Source: Methylotenera sp. (lineage in GTDB: Bacteria > Pseudomonadota > Gammaproteobacteria > Burkholderiales > Methylophilaceae). From it: 64,000 nucleotides of DNA. The translations under genes were made by a program, and so were the position numbers. The notes beneath the pieces were generated by a model. It searched no databases. It was not told the DNA's origin and saw only the letters and a list, made by a program, of their open reading frames with translations. The DNA is taken from assembly GCF_030684185.1 (NCBI RefSeq), contig NZ_JAUXOY010000008.1, forward strand, positions 16,301-80,300, written 5' to 3'. Of the stretch, positions 8,611 through 18,546 are shown one piece after another; position 1 is the first letter of the stretch, and each line of letters opens with the position of its first letter.

Positions 8611-10341
8611 ATGAGCCAACATTTTATGCAAACAATATTCAAATTGGGTCGCCAACTATTTAATGATTCCGACCGATTGATGGCACTCATGCTTTTATCA
8701 TTGCATGCCTTATTGATTTGGGGTGACTCGAGCGGTTTGCATAGAGCATTATTTTTGTGCCACTACGGCTGTTTTTTGATGTGGCAACCTGTAATGCGGC
8801 AAACCAAAGCGCTGTCGTGGCAAGCCATATTCCTGATTGTTGTTGGCGCTGGCGTTGGCATGTTCTTTTTAAACTGGTGGGTCATTGCGTTTTGGATAGC
8901 GGGTCTGTTTGCACTGATTGGTGGCCGTATTTTTTCAGGCGAATCTACACGCGACAGGTTACCTAACATCCTGGCCTCCACCTATTTGCTTGCCATTTTG
9001 CTGTTATGGGTTGTGCCCAAACTACTTAAAGCAAATGACGATTTGGCGGCAGCTGAGTTTTTATTGACTTACTTTTTACCGTTTCTGCCAATTGCTATTT
9101 TATTCTTATCAAGCAAAAGTAAAATTAGCAGTCAAAGCACTAACATAGACTTTTTTTATACCTTATTGATTTTTTTACTTTCCTCTATCGTCATACTCGG
9201 TAGCTTTGCCATTGGCGTTATTTGGAAAATTCACTACATACAATTACTGATAGTTGTTGTCATGGGCTTGGCGGCTACCTTAGTCGTTTTGAGTTGGTTA
9301 TGGAATCCAAGCTCAACTTTTTCTGGCTTAGAGTTGCTGATGTCTCGATATTTATTAAGCATCGGTCTGCCCTTTGAACATTGGATTAGACAAATCGCCA
9401 AATATGCAGAATACGAACCTACCGCAGAAAAATTTTTACAGGCAGCGATGCGAGAGCTAGTCGCGCTTAACTGGGTGAACGGGCTAATGTGGGAAGTTGA
9501 AGGCACCAAAAATCAAATTGGCAATTCCACACCTTATATTTCCACGTTTAATTTTCATCAGCTACATTTAACACTTTATTCACGCTGGCAATTTAGCCCC
9601 GCCATGTATTTACATGTGCAACTGCTTACGCAGATATTGGGTGAATTTTATGAGGCTAAACGTCGTGAGGAAATGCTTATCCAAAATACATACATGCAAT
9701 CTCTTTATGAAACTGGCTCACGTCTGACGCATGACATAAAAAACATTTTGCAATCTATGGGCACGCTATCTGCAGCAGCAGAGCAAAGTAGCGATGATGG
9801 TAGTGATGACGCTAGACTGATTGAACTGGTTAAAAAACAGTTACCTCGGCTAAACCAACGTCTGGCGAGCACATTGACTAAACTTGAGCGCCCTAGCGCC
9901 GAGAAGAAGAGCCAGGAAAAAGTAGCCAGTTGGTGGAAAACCTTTAAACAGATTAATACACAACTACAAGTATCGTTTGAAGCCCCCATCAACATGCCTA
10001 AGACCAATATCGACCCAGATGTACTAGATAGCGTTGTGGACAACCTGCTACATAATGCCTTAGAAAAAGCCAAACTTGAAGCTAACACCCTCATTAAGGT
10101 GAGCTTAATGCCAAGCAATCACTTTTGTTTAGAAGTGACTGACACCGGCTCAGCAATGCCAGATAGCGTGGTTGAGCGTTTATTTAAATCACACATAAGC
10201 TCAAAAAACGGATTAGGGGTTGGGTTATTCCATGCAGCACAACAAGCCAGCAATGCAGGCTACCAATTGAGTCTGGTGGATAACCGCGATGGTGAGGTGA
10301 GGTTTAGATTGGAGATGATTGTTACTGAACAAGTAGATTAA
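8611..10341 (+). CDS. Orphan membrane sensor histidine kinase
   Basis: The 576-residue protein has a long hydrophobic N-terminal half with roughly seven to eight membrane segments (residues 20-235). A GAF-like cytosolic linker comes next, then an H-box RLTHDIKNILQSM (about 371-383) with the phospho-acceptor His. The ATPase region has the N-box DNLLHNALEKA and G-box NGLGVGLFHAAQQ. The HDIKN H-box recalls PrsK-type kinases of the PEP-CTERM/XrtA system, but the protein is shorter and no prsR is nearby. It is divergent from the pilin-like gene. A TATAAT at 8599-8604 sits so close to the ATG that the message may be nearly leaderless. Confidence 0.82.
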   Translation: MSQHFMQTIFKLGRQLFNDSDRLMALMLLSLHALLIWGDSSGLHRALFLCHYGCFLMWQPVMRQTKALSWQAIFLIVVGAGVGMFFLNWWVIAFWIAGLFALIGGRIFSGESTRDRLPNILASTYLLAILLLWVVPKLLKANDDLAAAEFLLTYFLPFLPIAILFLSSKSKISSQSTNIDFFYTLLIFLLSSIVILGSFAIGVIWKIHYIQLLIVVVMGLAATLVVLSWLWNPSSTFSGLELLMSRYLLSIGLPFEHWIRQIAKYAEYEPTAEKFLQAAMRELVALNWVNGLMWEVEGTKNQIGNSTPYISTFNFHQLHLTLYSRWQFSPAMYLHVQLLTQILGEFYEAKRREEMLIQNTYMQSLYETGSRLTHDIKNILQSMGTLSAAAEQSSDDGSDDARLIELVKKQLPRLNQRLASTLTKLERPSAEKKSQEKVASWWKTFKQINTQLQVSFEAPINMPKTNIDPDVLDSVVDNLLHNALEKAKLEANTLIKVSLMPSNHFCLEVTDTGSAMPDSVVERLFKSHISSKNGLGVGLFHAAQQASNAGYQLSLVDNRDGEVRFRLEMIVTEQVD

Positions 10342-10370
10342 GATATATTGAATCTACTTAATAAATGCAC

Positions 10371-10392
10371 AGGGTAGCAAACTTGCTACCCT
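10371..10392. terminator. Hairpin between convergent genes (possible terminator)
   Basis: AGGGTAGCAA and TTGCTACCCT are perfect 10-base arms with two bases between them (in practice an 8 bp stem with a 6-base loop). TTTAC follows on the plus strand. It lies between the histidine kinase and cytochrome c4 stop codons and probably ends one or both transcripts. Confidence 0.65.
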
Positions 10393-10404
10393 TTACAAGG
10401 CCTA

Positions 10405-11052
10405 CTAGCGTAAACCTTGAATATAATCAGCTACTGCAGCCATTTCGGCATCAGTCATTTTTGTAGATATCGCCATCATCATCGGTGCATTCGCACGTTC
10501 GCCAGTGCGAAAAGTTCTCATCTGTGCCAGCGTGTAATCTGCATGCTGACCAGCTAAACGTGGGAACTGCTTAGGTAAACCTGCGCCAGCTGGGCCGTGA
10601 CATGCTGCGCAAGCTGGCACATTCGTTGCCGCAATACCGCCGCGGTAGATTTTTTCACCCAATGACCCAGCACCATTTGTTTTAGCGACGCCTAATGTGA
10701 GTTTCTGATTCGCAAAATAAGTTGCTACATCTTTCATTTCAGCGTCACTTAACATCGCTGCCATGCCAGTCATCACCGCGTTTGCGCGTTTACCCGATTT
10801 AAATTCAGCGAGTTGCTTCACTAAATACTCAGGATGCTGACCAGCTAATTTTGGGTTGAGCGTAATTGCGCTATTACCATCGGCGCCGTGACAAGCGGCA
10901 CATACTGTATTTACAGTCTGTAGCGTTTTGTCAGCAGGCGCTGCGGGCTTGTCCGCCGCAGCCTGCGCCGACACACTGAACAAAACACTAAACATTAAAC
11001 CAGTTAAATTAACGCTTACTGAATTTAACCGCATTAGATGATGAAATTGCAT
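10405..11052 (-). CDS. Diheme cytochrome c4
   Basis: This 215-residue periplasmic cytochrome carries two heme c motifs, CAACHGADGN (about residue 52) and CAACHGPAGAG (about 150). Each is followed by the typical PKLAGQH or PRLAGQH segment and a distal Met, as in cytochrome c4 with its two homologous halves. It passes electrons to terminal oxidases. An N-terminal signal peptide ends near SAQAAA. The ATG at 11052 is chosen because GGGAG lies just before it; an in-frame TTG four codons upstream is weaker. Confidence 0.92.
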   Translation of the reverse strand: MQFHHLMRLNSVSVNLTGLMFSVLFSVSAQAAADKPAAPADKTLQTVNTVCAACHGADGNSAITLNPKLAGQHPEYLVKQLAEFKSGKRANAVMTGMAAMLSDAEMKDVATYFANQKLTLGVAKTNGAGSLGEKIYRGGIAATNVPACAACHGPAGAGLPKQFPRLAGQHADYTLAQMRTFRTGERANAPMMMAISTKMTDAEMAAVADYIQGLR

Positions 11053-11296
11053 TACCGCTCCCAAATATCAAATTTACTTACGCTAAACTTAACGTACACT
11101 ATATAATTTTACGCACAGAATGCGCGACTAATCTAAATTATTCAATCAATTAACGCGCTATTTTAGCGAAAAACCCCTATTCGTGATAGCATTTTTCACT
11201 ATTGTTTACACCGTCGTAAAATATAGCATTTAATTTATTTCTACTTGATTTCAATTAGCGCTGCATTTATGACCCATCAGATAGAATTGGATTTTC

Positions 11297-11965
11297 ATGC
11301 CATTGTTTCAAAACGCTACGTTCTTCATTTCAGCGCATCATTTACGTGACTTACCGCTTGCCAGCGGTATTGAAGTGGCTTTTGCAGGTCGATCTAACGC
11401 GGGAAAATCCAGCGCGCTCAACACCCTTGCAAATCATAATCGCCTAGCCTTCGTGAGCAAGCAACCAGGCCGCACGCAGCTCATTAACTTTTTTACACTT
11501 GGTAATGATAGACACTTAGTCGATTTACCTGGCTACGGTTACGCCAAAGTACCTGAGGCCATGCGCGCCCACTGGCAAAACGTGCTTGCCCGCTATTTAA
11601 GTGAACGCTCAAGCTTGGGCGGTTTAGTCTTAGTCATGGATAGCCGCCATCCGCTCACTCCATTGGACCGCCAAATGCTGGATTGGTTTTGTCCTAGTGG
11701 AAAACCTGTGCATGTTTTATTAACAAAATCCGACAAACTCTCGCGCGGTGAAGCCAGCTTAACACTCAACCGTGTGCGTAAAGAACTCATTGAAACTTGG
11801 GGAAACCATTACCACAGCGAGTGCACGATACAACTATTTTCTAGCCTGAAAAAACAAGGCGTTGAAGAAGCAGAGAAAGTGATTGGAAAATGGTTGTTTG
11901 CGGAAGAGCCTGAGGATTTAGTTCGAAAATCATTTAATCTTGACGGTGACAAAGAAGTCAATTAG
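11297..11965 (+). CDS. engB: Ribosome biogenesis GTP-binding protein EngB (YihA/YsxC)
   Basis: EngB is an essential TRAFAC GTPase needed for 50S subunit assembly. The 222-residue protein has G1 GRSNAGKSS (about 31-39), G2 GRTQ, G3 [11 protein letters not shown] and G4 [11 protein letters not shown], with SSLKKQG near the G5 position. It is divergent from cytochrome c4, a common pairing in betaproteobacteria. The 244-base gap between the two starts holds AT-rich sequence (TATAAT near 11104), but no promoter can be assigned firmly. Confidence 0.94.
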   Translation: MPLFQNATFFISAHHLRDLPLASGIEVAFAGRSNAGKSSALNTLANHNRLAFVSKQPGRTQLINFFTLGNDRHLVDLPGYGYAKVPEAMRAHWQNVLARYLSERSSLGGLVLVMDSRHPLTPLDRQMLDWFCPSGKPVHVLLTKSDKLSRGEASLTLNRVRKELIETWGNHYHSECTIQLFSSLKKQGVEEAEKVIGKWLFAEEPEDLVRKSFNLDGDKEVN

Positions 11966-12027
11966 CAAGCTTGGTCTCGATTCAGCATAACGAAATCAAG
12001 GCTATCTATCTAATTTCAGCAATATCT

Positions 12028-12765
12028 TTATTTACGCCTAAACACCATATCCCAAACGCCATGACCAAGCTTCAACCCGCGATTTTCAAACTTGGTTAAC
12101 GGTCTATATCCAGGTTTTTCAGCATAGCTTTCGGCTGTGTTTTGTAATTGTGGCTCAGCATTTAATACTTCTAAAACCCATTCCGCATACTCTTGCCAGT
12201 CAGTCGCAACATGCAAATACCCACCCACTTTAAGTTTGGTACAAAGCAACTTCACAAACCCTGCTTGAATCAACCGACGTTTATGGTGACGAGCTTTATG
12301 CCAAGGGTCAGGGAAAAAAATATGCACGCCATCTAAACTTGCATCTTTCAGCATATTTTGCAGCACATCGACTACATCGTGCTGAATAATTCGGATGTTA
12401 GTAAGCGCTAACTCTTCAATCAACTTAAGCAGGGCGCCGACACCAGGCGTATGTACTTCAGCAGCTAGAAAATCACACTCAGGCAAAGTCTGGGCGATTT
12501 TTGCAGTAGTTTCACCCATGCCAAAGCCAATCTCCAAGATTTTCTTGCTTTCGGTACGATTGAATTTTGCGTTCAAGTCTATAATTTCTGGCGCGTAACT
12601 GATACCAAATTTTGGCAAGCCAATTTCTAATGCGTGTGCTTGCCCTTTTGTGACTCGGCCCTGGCGTAATACAAAGCTACGAATGCGGCGATTCTTTAAT
12701 GCTTCTTTATCAGTGTCCAGATTCGGGGATTCTTCTGTTTGATTTAATTTTGTCATAGCGTCCAT
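12028..12765 (-). CDS. trmB: tRNA (guanine(46)-N7)-methyltransferase
   Basis: TrmB makes m7G at position 46 of tRNA variable loops using SAM. The protein has the SAM-binding [12 protein letters not shown] segment and the strongly conserved [16 protein letters not shown] motif. The C-terminal [17 protein letters not shown] holds the tRNA-contacting residues. The frame is open upstream to a TTG at 12816. The ATG at 12765 (245 residues) or the one at 12756 is more likely because the family has no such N-terminal extension. It follows the MidA-like gene closely and is probably co-transcribed. Confidence 0.93.
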   Translation of the reverse strand: MDAMTKLNQTEESPNLDTDKEALKNRRIRSFVLRQGRVTKGQAHALEIGLPKFGISYAPEIIDLNAKFNRTESKKILEIGFGMGETTAKIAQTLPECDFLAAEVHTPGVGALLKLIEELALTNIRIIQHDVVDVLQNMLKDASLDGVHIFFPDPWHKARHHKRRLIQAGFVKLLCTKLKVGGYLHVATDWQEYAEWVLEVLNAEPQLQNTAESYAEKPGYRPLTKFENRGLKLGHGVWDMVFRRK

Positions 12766-12821
12766 TATATTATCAATTACATGCCATTCTAGCGAAGGTG
12801 AGAATGCGAGTAACAATGTAT

Positions 12822-13988
12822 TTATAAAGTGTGTGATTTATCGCCGCTAATAAATCCTATCAGCGGTTCGTCAACATTTTTACTCAATGCAATCACCTTG
12901 AACAAATCGCCCATTTCTGCAGGGGATAGCAGTTTCTGCGTAGCAGCGGCCAACGGCGCGTAACTTGCCATATCTAGCGGCGACACCTGCGACAGTATCT
13001 CTAAAATGCCGCAATTCATTAAAAATTGTGCCTGACTACAAAAGCCGCTTAACACTAAACCGTTATTAACACCTGCATGAGCGATACTTGTAAAGTCCAC
13101 ATGTGCGGTAATGTCTTGCAAACCAATATTGATTAACGGATCAGTATGCGCATAATGCTGATAATGGCACATAACTGTGCCTTGGTTGCGCTGCAGATGA
13201 TAATACTCACGCGCAGAAAAACCGTAATCTATCATTAAAATTGCACCCTTTTTTAACATGTTAGCAAGGCTAGCAATCAAACCACTTGCTGCAGGGCAAA
13301 CCTCGGTAATATAGCCTTCTGGTAAGTTGAGTGCAGTGACGACACTCAATAAACTCGGCTCACTCAATACTTTATCTTGCCATGCAAACTTTTCACCATC
13401 TGTCACCACACCGCGCTCACGTAAGCTATCGGCAGTAGCATGAACAATATGGACAGGAATGGCGTCTAACACCTCATTGCCAACAACCACACCTTTAAAA
13501 CTTGGCGGCAAAATGTCAAGCCATTCCACATGCTGCATTAAGTCCGATGGTAGTTTTTTCTGTAAGGTTTCTAGCTGAACTTGGCGCAAGTGGTCACTTA
13601 CTTCCAGTATAAAGTACTTGGCAGGCAAAATGTTTAGCTGTGCCAATGTCAGCAAAATATCAGCTGCTAATTTGCCTGTTCCCGCGCCTAACTCAAGAAC
13701 ATTGCCACGTGTTACAAGTAAAATCTGTGCGATTTGATTGGCAACCGTTTGCGCAAACAGTGGTGAAATTTCTGGTGCAGTAACAAAATCTCCGCCACCT
13801 TTTTTAATATCACCAAACTTTTGACTGCCAGCGCTGTAATAACCCATGCCTGGGGCATAAAGCGCTAGCTGCATAAATTCCGCAAAACTCAGCCAACCGT
13901 CTTTTTTTTTAATTTTAAGCTGAATTAATTCAATGAGATGCTGGCTATGTTTTCTAGCATCGAACGATGGTGTGGGCAATGTACTCAT
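12822..13988 (-). CDS. Class I SAM-dependent methyltransferase, MidA/NDUFAF7 family
   Basis: This 388-residue protein belongs to the DUF185 family, whose mitochondrial member NDUFAF7 methylates an arginine of complex I subunit NDUFS2. It shows [21 protein letters not shown] near the N-terminus, the SAM motif [15 protein letters not shown] (about 115-129) and [13 protein letters not shown]. The bacterial substrate is unknown to me. The start is divergent from the PTR1-like gene with only 41 bases between starts. An ATTATAAT sequence there can be read as a -10 box in both directions. Confidence 0.9.
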   Translation of the reverse strand: MSTLPTPSFDARKHSQHLIELIQLKIKKKDGWLSFAEFMQLALYAPGMGYYSAGSQKFGDIKKGGGDFVTAPEISPLFAQTVANQIAQILLVTRGNVLELGAGTGKLAADILLTLAQLNILPAKYFILEVSDHLRQVQLETLQKKLPSDLMQHVEWLDILPPSFKGVVVGNEVLDAIPVHIVHATADSLRERGVVTDGEKFAWQDKVLSEPSLLSVVTALNLPEGYITEVCPAASGLIASLANMLKKGAILMIDYGFSAREYYHLQRNQGTVMCHYQHYAHTDPLINIGLQDITAHVDFTSIAHAGVNNGLVLSGFCSQAQFLMNCGILEILSQVSPLDMASYAPLAAATQKLLSPAEMGDLFKVIALSKNVDEPLIGFISGDKSHTL

Positions 13989-14029
13989 AGAGTAGATTAT
14001 AATAGTTAACAATTCAGATTGGACGATAC

Positions 14030-14782
14030 GTGGTTACAAACAACACAAATAAAATAGTGCTGATTACTGGCGGTGCCAAGCGCGTAGGTGCAGCTATTTG
14101 TCGTAACTTGCATGCCGAAGGTTTTAACCTGATGATACATTACAAAAGCTCTATAAACGAGGCGCGCGCCCTGCAGGCTGAGCTAAGTTTACAGCGCCCC
14201 AATTCTGTCGCGATTATTCAGGGCGACCTATTAAATATTGCCAGCCTACCTAACCTAATTAACGAAACTGTCAGCCACTTTGGTCGCTTAGATGTACTTA
14301 TTAATAACGCATCCACCTATTATGCGAGTGAAATTGGCGATATTGACGAATCCAAGTGGCAGGACTTGATGGGCAGCAACTTAAAAGCTCCACTATTTTT
14401 GTCTCAGGCTGCTGCACCAGAACTACGCAAAAATCATGGTTGTATTGTCAACATTACTGATATGCATGTAGAACGCCCGAAAAAAGGCTACATTGTGTAC
14501 AGCGTGGCAAAAGCGGGTTTAGTAACGCTCACTAAATCACTCGCGCATGAATTAAGCCCTGAAGTACGTGTGAACGCAGTAGCCCCTGGGCCTGTGCAGT
14601 GGCCTGAAAACAATCCTCAGTTTGACGAAGTATATCGTCAGCGTGTAATTAACCAAACATTACTGAAACGCTTAGGCGAAGCTGAAGACGTGGCAAAAGC
14701 AGTTAAATTTTTAATTACTGACGCGCCTTTTATTACTGGTCATGTATTGGCTGTTGATGGTGGGCGGTCTTTAAATCTTTAA
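14030..14782 (+). CDS. Pteridine reductase-like short-chain dehydrogenase
   Basis: This 250-residue SDR has the cofactor motif TGGAKRVGAA (residues 13-22), NNAS and the catalytic YSVAK. In place of the usual Ser it has an Asp 13 residues before the Tyr (NITDMHVERP...Y). This matches the Asp-Tyr-Lys triad of PTR1/FolM pteridine reductases. The family reduces dihydropterins, often using NADPH; activity on biopterin or folate is inferred. The start is GTG, with TATAAT at 13998-14003 placed for a 20-base leader. Confidence 0.85.
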   Translation: MVTNNTNKIVLITGGAKRVGAAICRNLHAEGFNLMIHYKSSINEARALQAELSLQRPNSVAIIQGDLLNIASLPNLINETVSHFGRLDVLINNASTYYASEIGDIDESKWQDLMGSNLKAPLFLSQAAAPELRKNHGCIVNITDMHVERPKKGYIVYSVAKAGLVTLTKSLAHELSPEVRVNAVAPGPVQWPENNPQFDEVYRQRVINQTLLKRLGEAEDVAKAVKFLITDAPFITGHVLAVDGGRSLNL

Positions 14783-14819
14783 ATTTGCTCAATTTACAAA
14801 ATTCTATTAAAAGTAACCC

Positions 14820-15725
14820 ATGATTAAACACTTACCAGCAAAGCATTCCAATAACTTTATTAAGCTTAGAAATAGCTTAATAAGCGCCACAGGCAAAGCC
14901 ATTGGCGACTACAACATGATTGAAGAAGGCGATACCATACTGGTATGCATGAGTGGCGGCAAAGACTCTCACGCCATGTTAATGATATTGCTTGCTTTGC
15001 AAGAGCGCGCGCCCATCAACTTCAAACTCATTGCGATGAATTTGGATCAAAAACAGCCAGGCTTTCCCGCAGACATTTTGCCCGCTTATTTTGAAAAGCT
15101 GGGTATCGATTACCGCATAGTTGAAGCAGACACCTACTCAATTGTTAAAGAAAAAGTACCTGAAGGCAAAACCACTTGTTCGCTTTGTTCACGCTTACGT
15201 CGTGGCGTGATTTACACAACAGCTAAAGAGCTAGGCGCGAATAAAATCGCGCTTGGGCATCATAGGGATGACATCGTGGAAACTTTATTTTTGAACCTGT
15301 TTTTTGGTGCCAAAATGAAGGCTATGCCACCTAAACTCTCAACCAATGATAAGCAAAACATTGTCATTCGCCCGTTGGCATACTGTAGTGAAAAAGACAT
15401 TGCCAGTTATGCACGGCAAATGGAGTTTCCGATTATTCCGTGTGATTTATGCGGCGGCCAAGAAAATCTGCAACGCCAAAAAGTAAAAGAGATGCTGCGT
15501 GTCTGGGAGCTGGAACAACCAGGCCGGGTGAATAATATATTCCGCGCCATTGGCAATGTAGAGCCTTCACATTTGGCTGACTTTAATCTATATGACTTCA
15601 AAAATTTAAGCCAAGCTAAGCCAGACGACGAAGATATGTTATTTGGAGATATTGCCAATGAGGGAGCAGCTTTAAGTATTAATAATTCCGATGGCACAAG
15701 AATCGAGTTCATTCGAAATACATAA
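14820..15725 (+). CDS. ttcA: tRNA 2-thiocytidine(32) synthetase
   Basis: TtcA is an Fe-S dependent enzyme that thiolates cytidine 32 in some tRNAs. The 301-residue protein has the PP-loop [11 protein letters not shown] (about 44-54) and two CxxC motifs, [10 protein letters not shown] (about 120) and CDLCGGQ (about 204). These hold the cluster. [16 protein letters not shown] is the family core. The gene follows the pteridine reductase after 37 bases and may share its transcript. Confidence 0.95.
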   Translation: MIKHLPAKHSNNFIKLRNSLISATGKAIGDYNMIEEGDTILVCMSGGKDSHAMLMILLALQERAPINFKLIAMNLDQKQPGFPADILPAYFEKLGIDYRIVEADTYSIVKEKVPEGKTTCSLCSRLRRGVIYTTAKELGANKIALGHHRDDIVETLFLNLFFGAKMKAMPPKLSTNDKQNIVIRPLAYCSEKDIASYARQMEFPIIPCDLCGGQENLQRQKVKEMLRVWELEQPGRVNNIFRAIGNVEPSHLADFNLYDFKNLSQAKPDDEDMLFGDIANEGAALSINNSDGTRIEFIRNT

Positions 15726-15844
15726 AATAACTAAATAAATTTAAAAAATTAACGTACTATGCTCTGTAAGTTGTTGTCTTAAAGCTATTTACCTTGTTAT
15801 TATCCAAGTTATTATCTTAGTAACCCCCTTTTTCTTAGGCATTC

Positions 15845-18472
15845 ATGTCCAAACTGTTAATTGTTGAGTCTCCTTCCAAAGCGAAAACGCTGAAAAAATA
15901 TCTTGGCAGCGACTTTGAGGTGCTTGCCTCTTATGGACATGTGCGCGATTTAATCCCAAAAAATGGCGCGGTCGATACTGAACATGATTTCGCCATGAAA
16001 TACGACATTATTGAGCGTAACAGCAAGCATGTGGATGCGATTGCTAAGGCAGTTAAAAGTGCTGATAGCATCTACCTCGCAACCGATCCGGATCGTGAAG
16101 GTGAAGCTATTTCATGGCATATTGCCGAGATTTTAAAATCTAAAAACTTACTCAAAAATAAACTCATGAAACGTGTGGTTTTTCATGAAATTACTAAAAG
16201 TGCGGTTGAGCATGCGATTGCCGAGCCGCGCGATATTTCCATGCCTATGGTCAATGCACAACAGGCAAGACGTGCGCTAGATTATTTAGTTGGGTTTAAT
16301 TTATCGCCCTTATTATGGAAAAAAATTCGCAGAGGGCTTTCAGCAGGCCGCGTGCAAAGTCCCGCCCTTCGCTTGATTGTCGAGCGTGAGTTGGAAATTG
16401 AAGCGTTTAAGTCACAAGAGTACTGGTCTATTCACCTAGATGCATTGAAACATAGCCATGGTTTTACAGCTAAATTGATACAACTTAATAACGAAAAGGT
16501 TGAACAGTTTTCCGTCATCAACCATGACCAGCAAAGTGATATTGTTGGTAAGTTATTACTCGCTAGCGCTGGCAAAACCACCGTTTCCCGCGTTGAGAAA
16601 AAGCAGCGCAGTCGCAGCCCGGCCGCACCGTTTACTACCTCCACCCTGCAACAAGAAGCAGTACGTAAACTGGGCTTCACCACGTCACGCGCGATGCGTG
16701 TTGCCCAACAGCTATATGAAGGTATGGATGTGGGCGGCGGCACGGTTGGCTTGATTACTTACATGCGTACTGACTCATTCAGCATTGCCGCCGAAGCCGT
16801 TGCGCAGATTCGTGATTACGTGAAAAAGAATTTTGATGCTGAATATTTACCAAAATCTGCCATCATGTACAAAACAAAATCTAAAAGTGCGCAAGAGGCG
16901 CATGAGGCGATTCGTCCAACCGATGTTAGTCGCACCCCGGCAAGTGTAAGACTATACTTAACTGACGAGCAGTTTAAATTATATGAAATGATTTGGAAGC
17001 GCGCACTTGCTTGCCAAATGGCACCCGCCAAGTTTGATGCTGTCAGTGTAGATTTAAGTGTTGGAGGTGATGCCAATTTGTTTCGCGCATCAGGCCAAAC
17101 TTTAGTTTTTCCTGGATTTATGGCGGTGTACATGGAAGGTCGCGATGATGTAATAGCTGGCGATGAGGAAGAAAACGAAAGCAAATTACCACATCTTGAA
17201 ACAGGTGAAGTACTCACCGTTGAGAAAATCTACGGCGATCAACACTTTACCGAACCGCCGCCACGTTATGGCGAAGCTAGTTTAGTGAAAATTCTAGAAG
17301 AGTACGGTATCGGCCGCCCCTCTACTTATGCGAGCATTATTAGCACCCTGCAAGACCGTGAATACGTGCTGTTAGATAAAAAGCGTTTTACGCCAACCGA
17401 CGTTGGCCGCGTGGTTAACAAATTTTTAACCGAACACTTCAGCAAATATGTGGATTACGACTTTACCGCCAATTTAGAAAACGCGCTAGATAGCGTAGCT
17501 GAAGGCGAACGTGAGTGGATTCCACTCATGGATGAATTTTGGCAGGGCTTTAACCAACAATTACTCAGCAAAGCCGATGTAGATCGCCCAGGCAACGAGT
17601 TGATTGATGAAGCTTGCCCTAAATGTGGCAAGCCTTTACAGAAGCAATTAAGCCGTTATGGTACTTTTATTGGCTGCACGGGTTATAACGATACGCCAAA
17701 ATGCGATTATAAGCGCAGTATCGGTGGTGCGGCACAAGCAGGTAGTGACCCAATCGTCATCGGCAATGACTCAGAAACTGGCAAAGAAGTTATGCTAATG
17801 AATGGGCCTTATGGACCATATTTACAGCTGGGGTTAGCGGTTGAAGGTGATAAAAAGAAACCAAAACGTGTGAGTGTGCCTAAAGAAATTTCATTAGCAG
17901 ATATGAATTTAGAAACTGCAACTATGGTGCTGTCTTTACCTCGCGACCTCGGCTTGCATCCTGAAACAAACAAGAAGATTGTCGCAAACATAGGCCGTTT
18001 TGGTCCTTATGTAAATCACGATGGAAAATTCAAATCCATCCCAAAAACTGATAGCGTATTTACCATTGATTTAGCGGGTGCGGTAGCTTTGCTCGCAGCG
18101 GCTCACACTGGCCCTGCGCCATTATGCTCGCTTGGCAGCCATCCTACTGAAGATGGTCAAATTGAAGTGTTTGCGGGGCGTTATGGTCCATACGTGCAAC
18201 ACGGCAAAATTCGCGCAACGCTACCTAAAAGTGTAGAGCCAGAATCTCTTACTTTGGATGAGGCTTTAGAGTTATTAACGGCTAAACTCGCCAAAGGCGA
18301 ACCTGCTAAAAAAACCACAGCAAGAAAAGCGCCTGCTAAAAAGGTGGCGACTACAAAAACTGTAACGAAATCAACTGAAAAAAAACCAACCCCTAAAAAG
18401 GCTGTTGTTAAGAAAACAGCTATTAAAAAAGCAACTGTTAAAAAAGCAGTCCCTAAAAAGCCTGCCATCTAG
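15845..18472 (+). CDS. topA: DNA topoisomerase I
   Basis: TopA relaxes negative supercoils by single-strand passage. The 875-residue protein begins with the Toprim domain (KLLIVESPSKAKTL, then ATDPDREGEAI near residue 80). It continues with the active-site Tyr region YMRTDSFSIAAE (about 303-314) and a four-Cys zinc finger (CPKC...GCTGYNDTPKC, about 599-623). Two or more topoisomerase C-repeats with GPYGPYLQLG, GRFGPYVNH and GRYGPYVQHG follow. The last 55 residues are a Lys/Ala/Thr/Pro repeat tail like histone H1, common in betaproteobacterial TopA and probably a DNA-binding tether. Confidence 0.97.
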   Translation: MSKLLIVESPSKAKTLKKYLGSDFEVLASYGHVRDLIPKNGAVDTEHDFAMKYDIIERNSKHVDAIAKAVKSADSIYLATDPDREGEAISWHIAEILKSKNLLKNKLMKRVVFHEITKSAVEHAIAEPRDISMPMVNAQQARRALDYLVGFNLSPLLWKKIRRGLSAGRVQSPALRLIVERELEIEAFKSQEYWSIHLDALKHSHGFTAKLIQLNNEKVEQFSVINHDQQSDIVGKLLLASAGKTTVSRVEKKQRSRSPAAPFTTSTLQQEAVRKLGFTTSRAMRVAQQLYEGMDVGGGTVGLITYMRTDSFSIAAEAVAQIRDYVKKNFDAEYLPKSAIMYKTKSKSAQEAHEAIRPTDVSRTPASVRLYLTDEQFKLYEMIWKRALACQMAPAKFDAVSVDLSVGGDANLFRASGQTLVFPGFMAVYMEGRDDVIAGDEEENESKLPHLETGEVLTVEKIYGDQHFTEPPPRYGEASLVKILEEYGIGRPSTYASIISTLQDREYVLLDKKRFTPTDVGRVVNKFLTEHFSKYVDYDFTANLENALDSVAEGEREWIPLMDEFWQGFNQQLLSKADVDRPGNELIDEACPKCGKPLQKQLSRYGTFIGCTGYNDTPKCDYKRSIGGAAQAGSDPIVIGNDSETGKEVMLMNGPYGPYLQLGLAVEGDKKKPKRVSVPKEISLADMNLETATMVLSLPRDLGLHPETNKKIVANIGRFGPYVNHDGKFKSIPKTDSVFTIDLAGAVALLAAAHTGPAPLCSLGSHPTEDGQIEVFAGRYGPYVQHGKIRATLPKSVEPESLTLDEALELLTAKLAKGEPAKKTTARKAPAKKVATTKTVTKSTEKKPTPKKAVVKKTAIKKATVKKAVPKKPAI

Positions 18473-18502
18473 AACAAGTCATTTATTGAGTAGCAATAAA
18501 AA

Positions 18503-18526
18503 AGCGGCTTAAGAGCCGCTTTTTTT
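18503..18526. terminator. Bidirectional rho-independent terminator (topA / pbpG)
   Basis: AGCGGCT and AGCCGCT form a 7 bp stem around TAAG, extended by A and T runs on both sides. The plus strand continues into TTTTTT and the minus strand also ends in T residues. It therefore serves topA and the convergent pbpG. Confidence 0.9.
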
Positions 18527-18546
18527 GGGTCAATAAAACTCGAATC

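Noticed and set aside
8611..10341. Naming the orphan kinase prsK
   Set aside because: The H-box is similar, but the protein is shorter than PrsK and no prsR or exosortase gene is adjacent.
18310..18472. Lys/Ala repeat tail of TopA as a possible frameshift or fusion
   Set aside because: Such tails are common in betaproteobacterial topoisomerase I, and the frame is clean to a good terminator.
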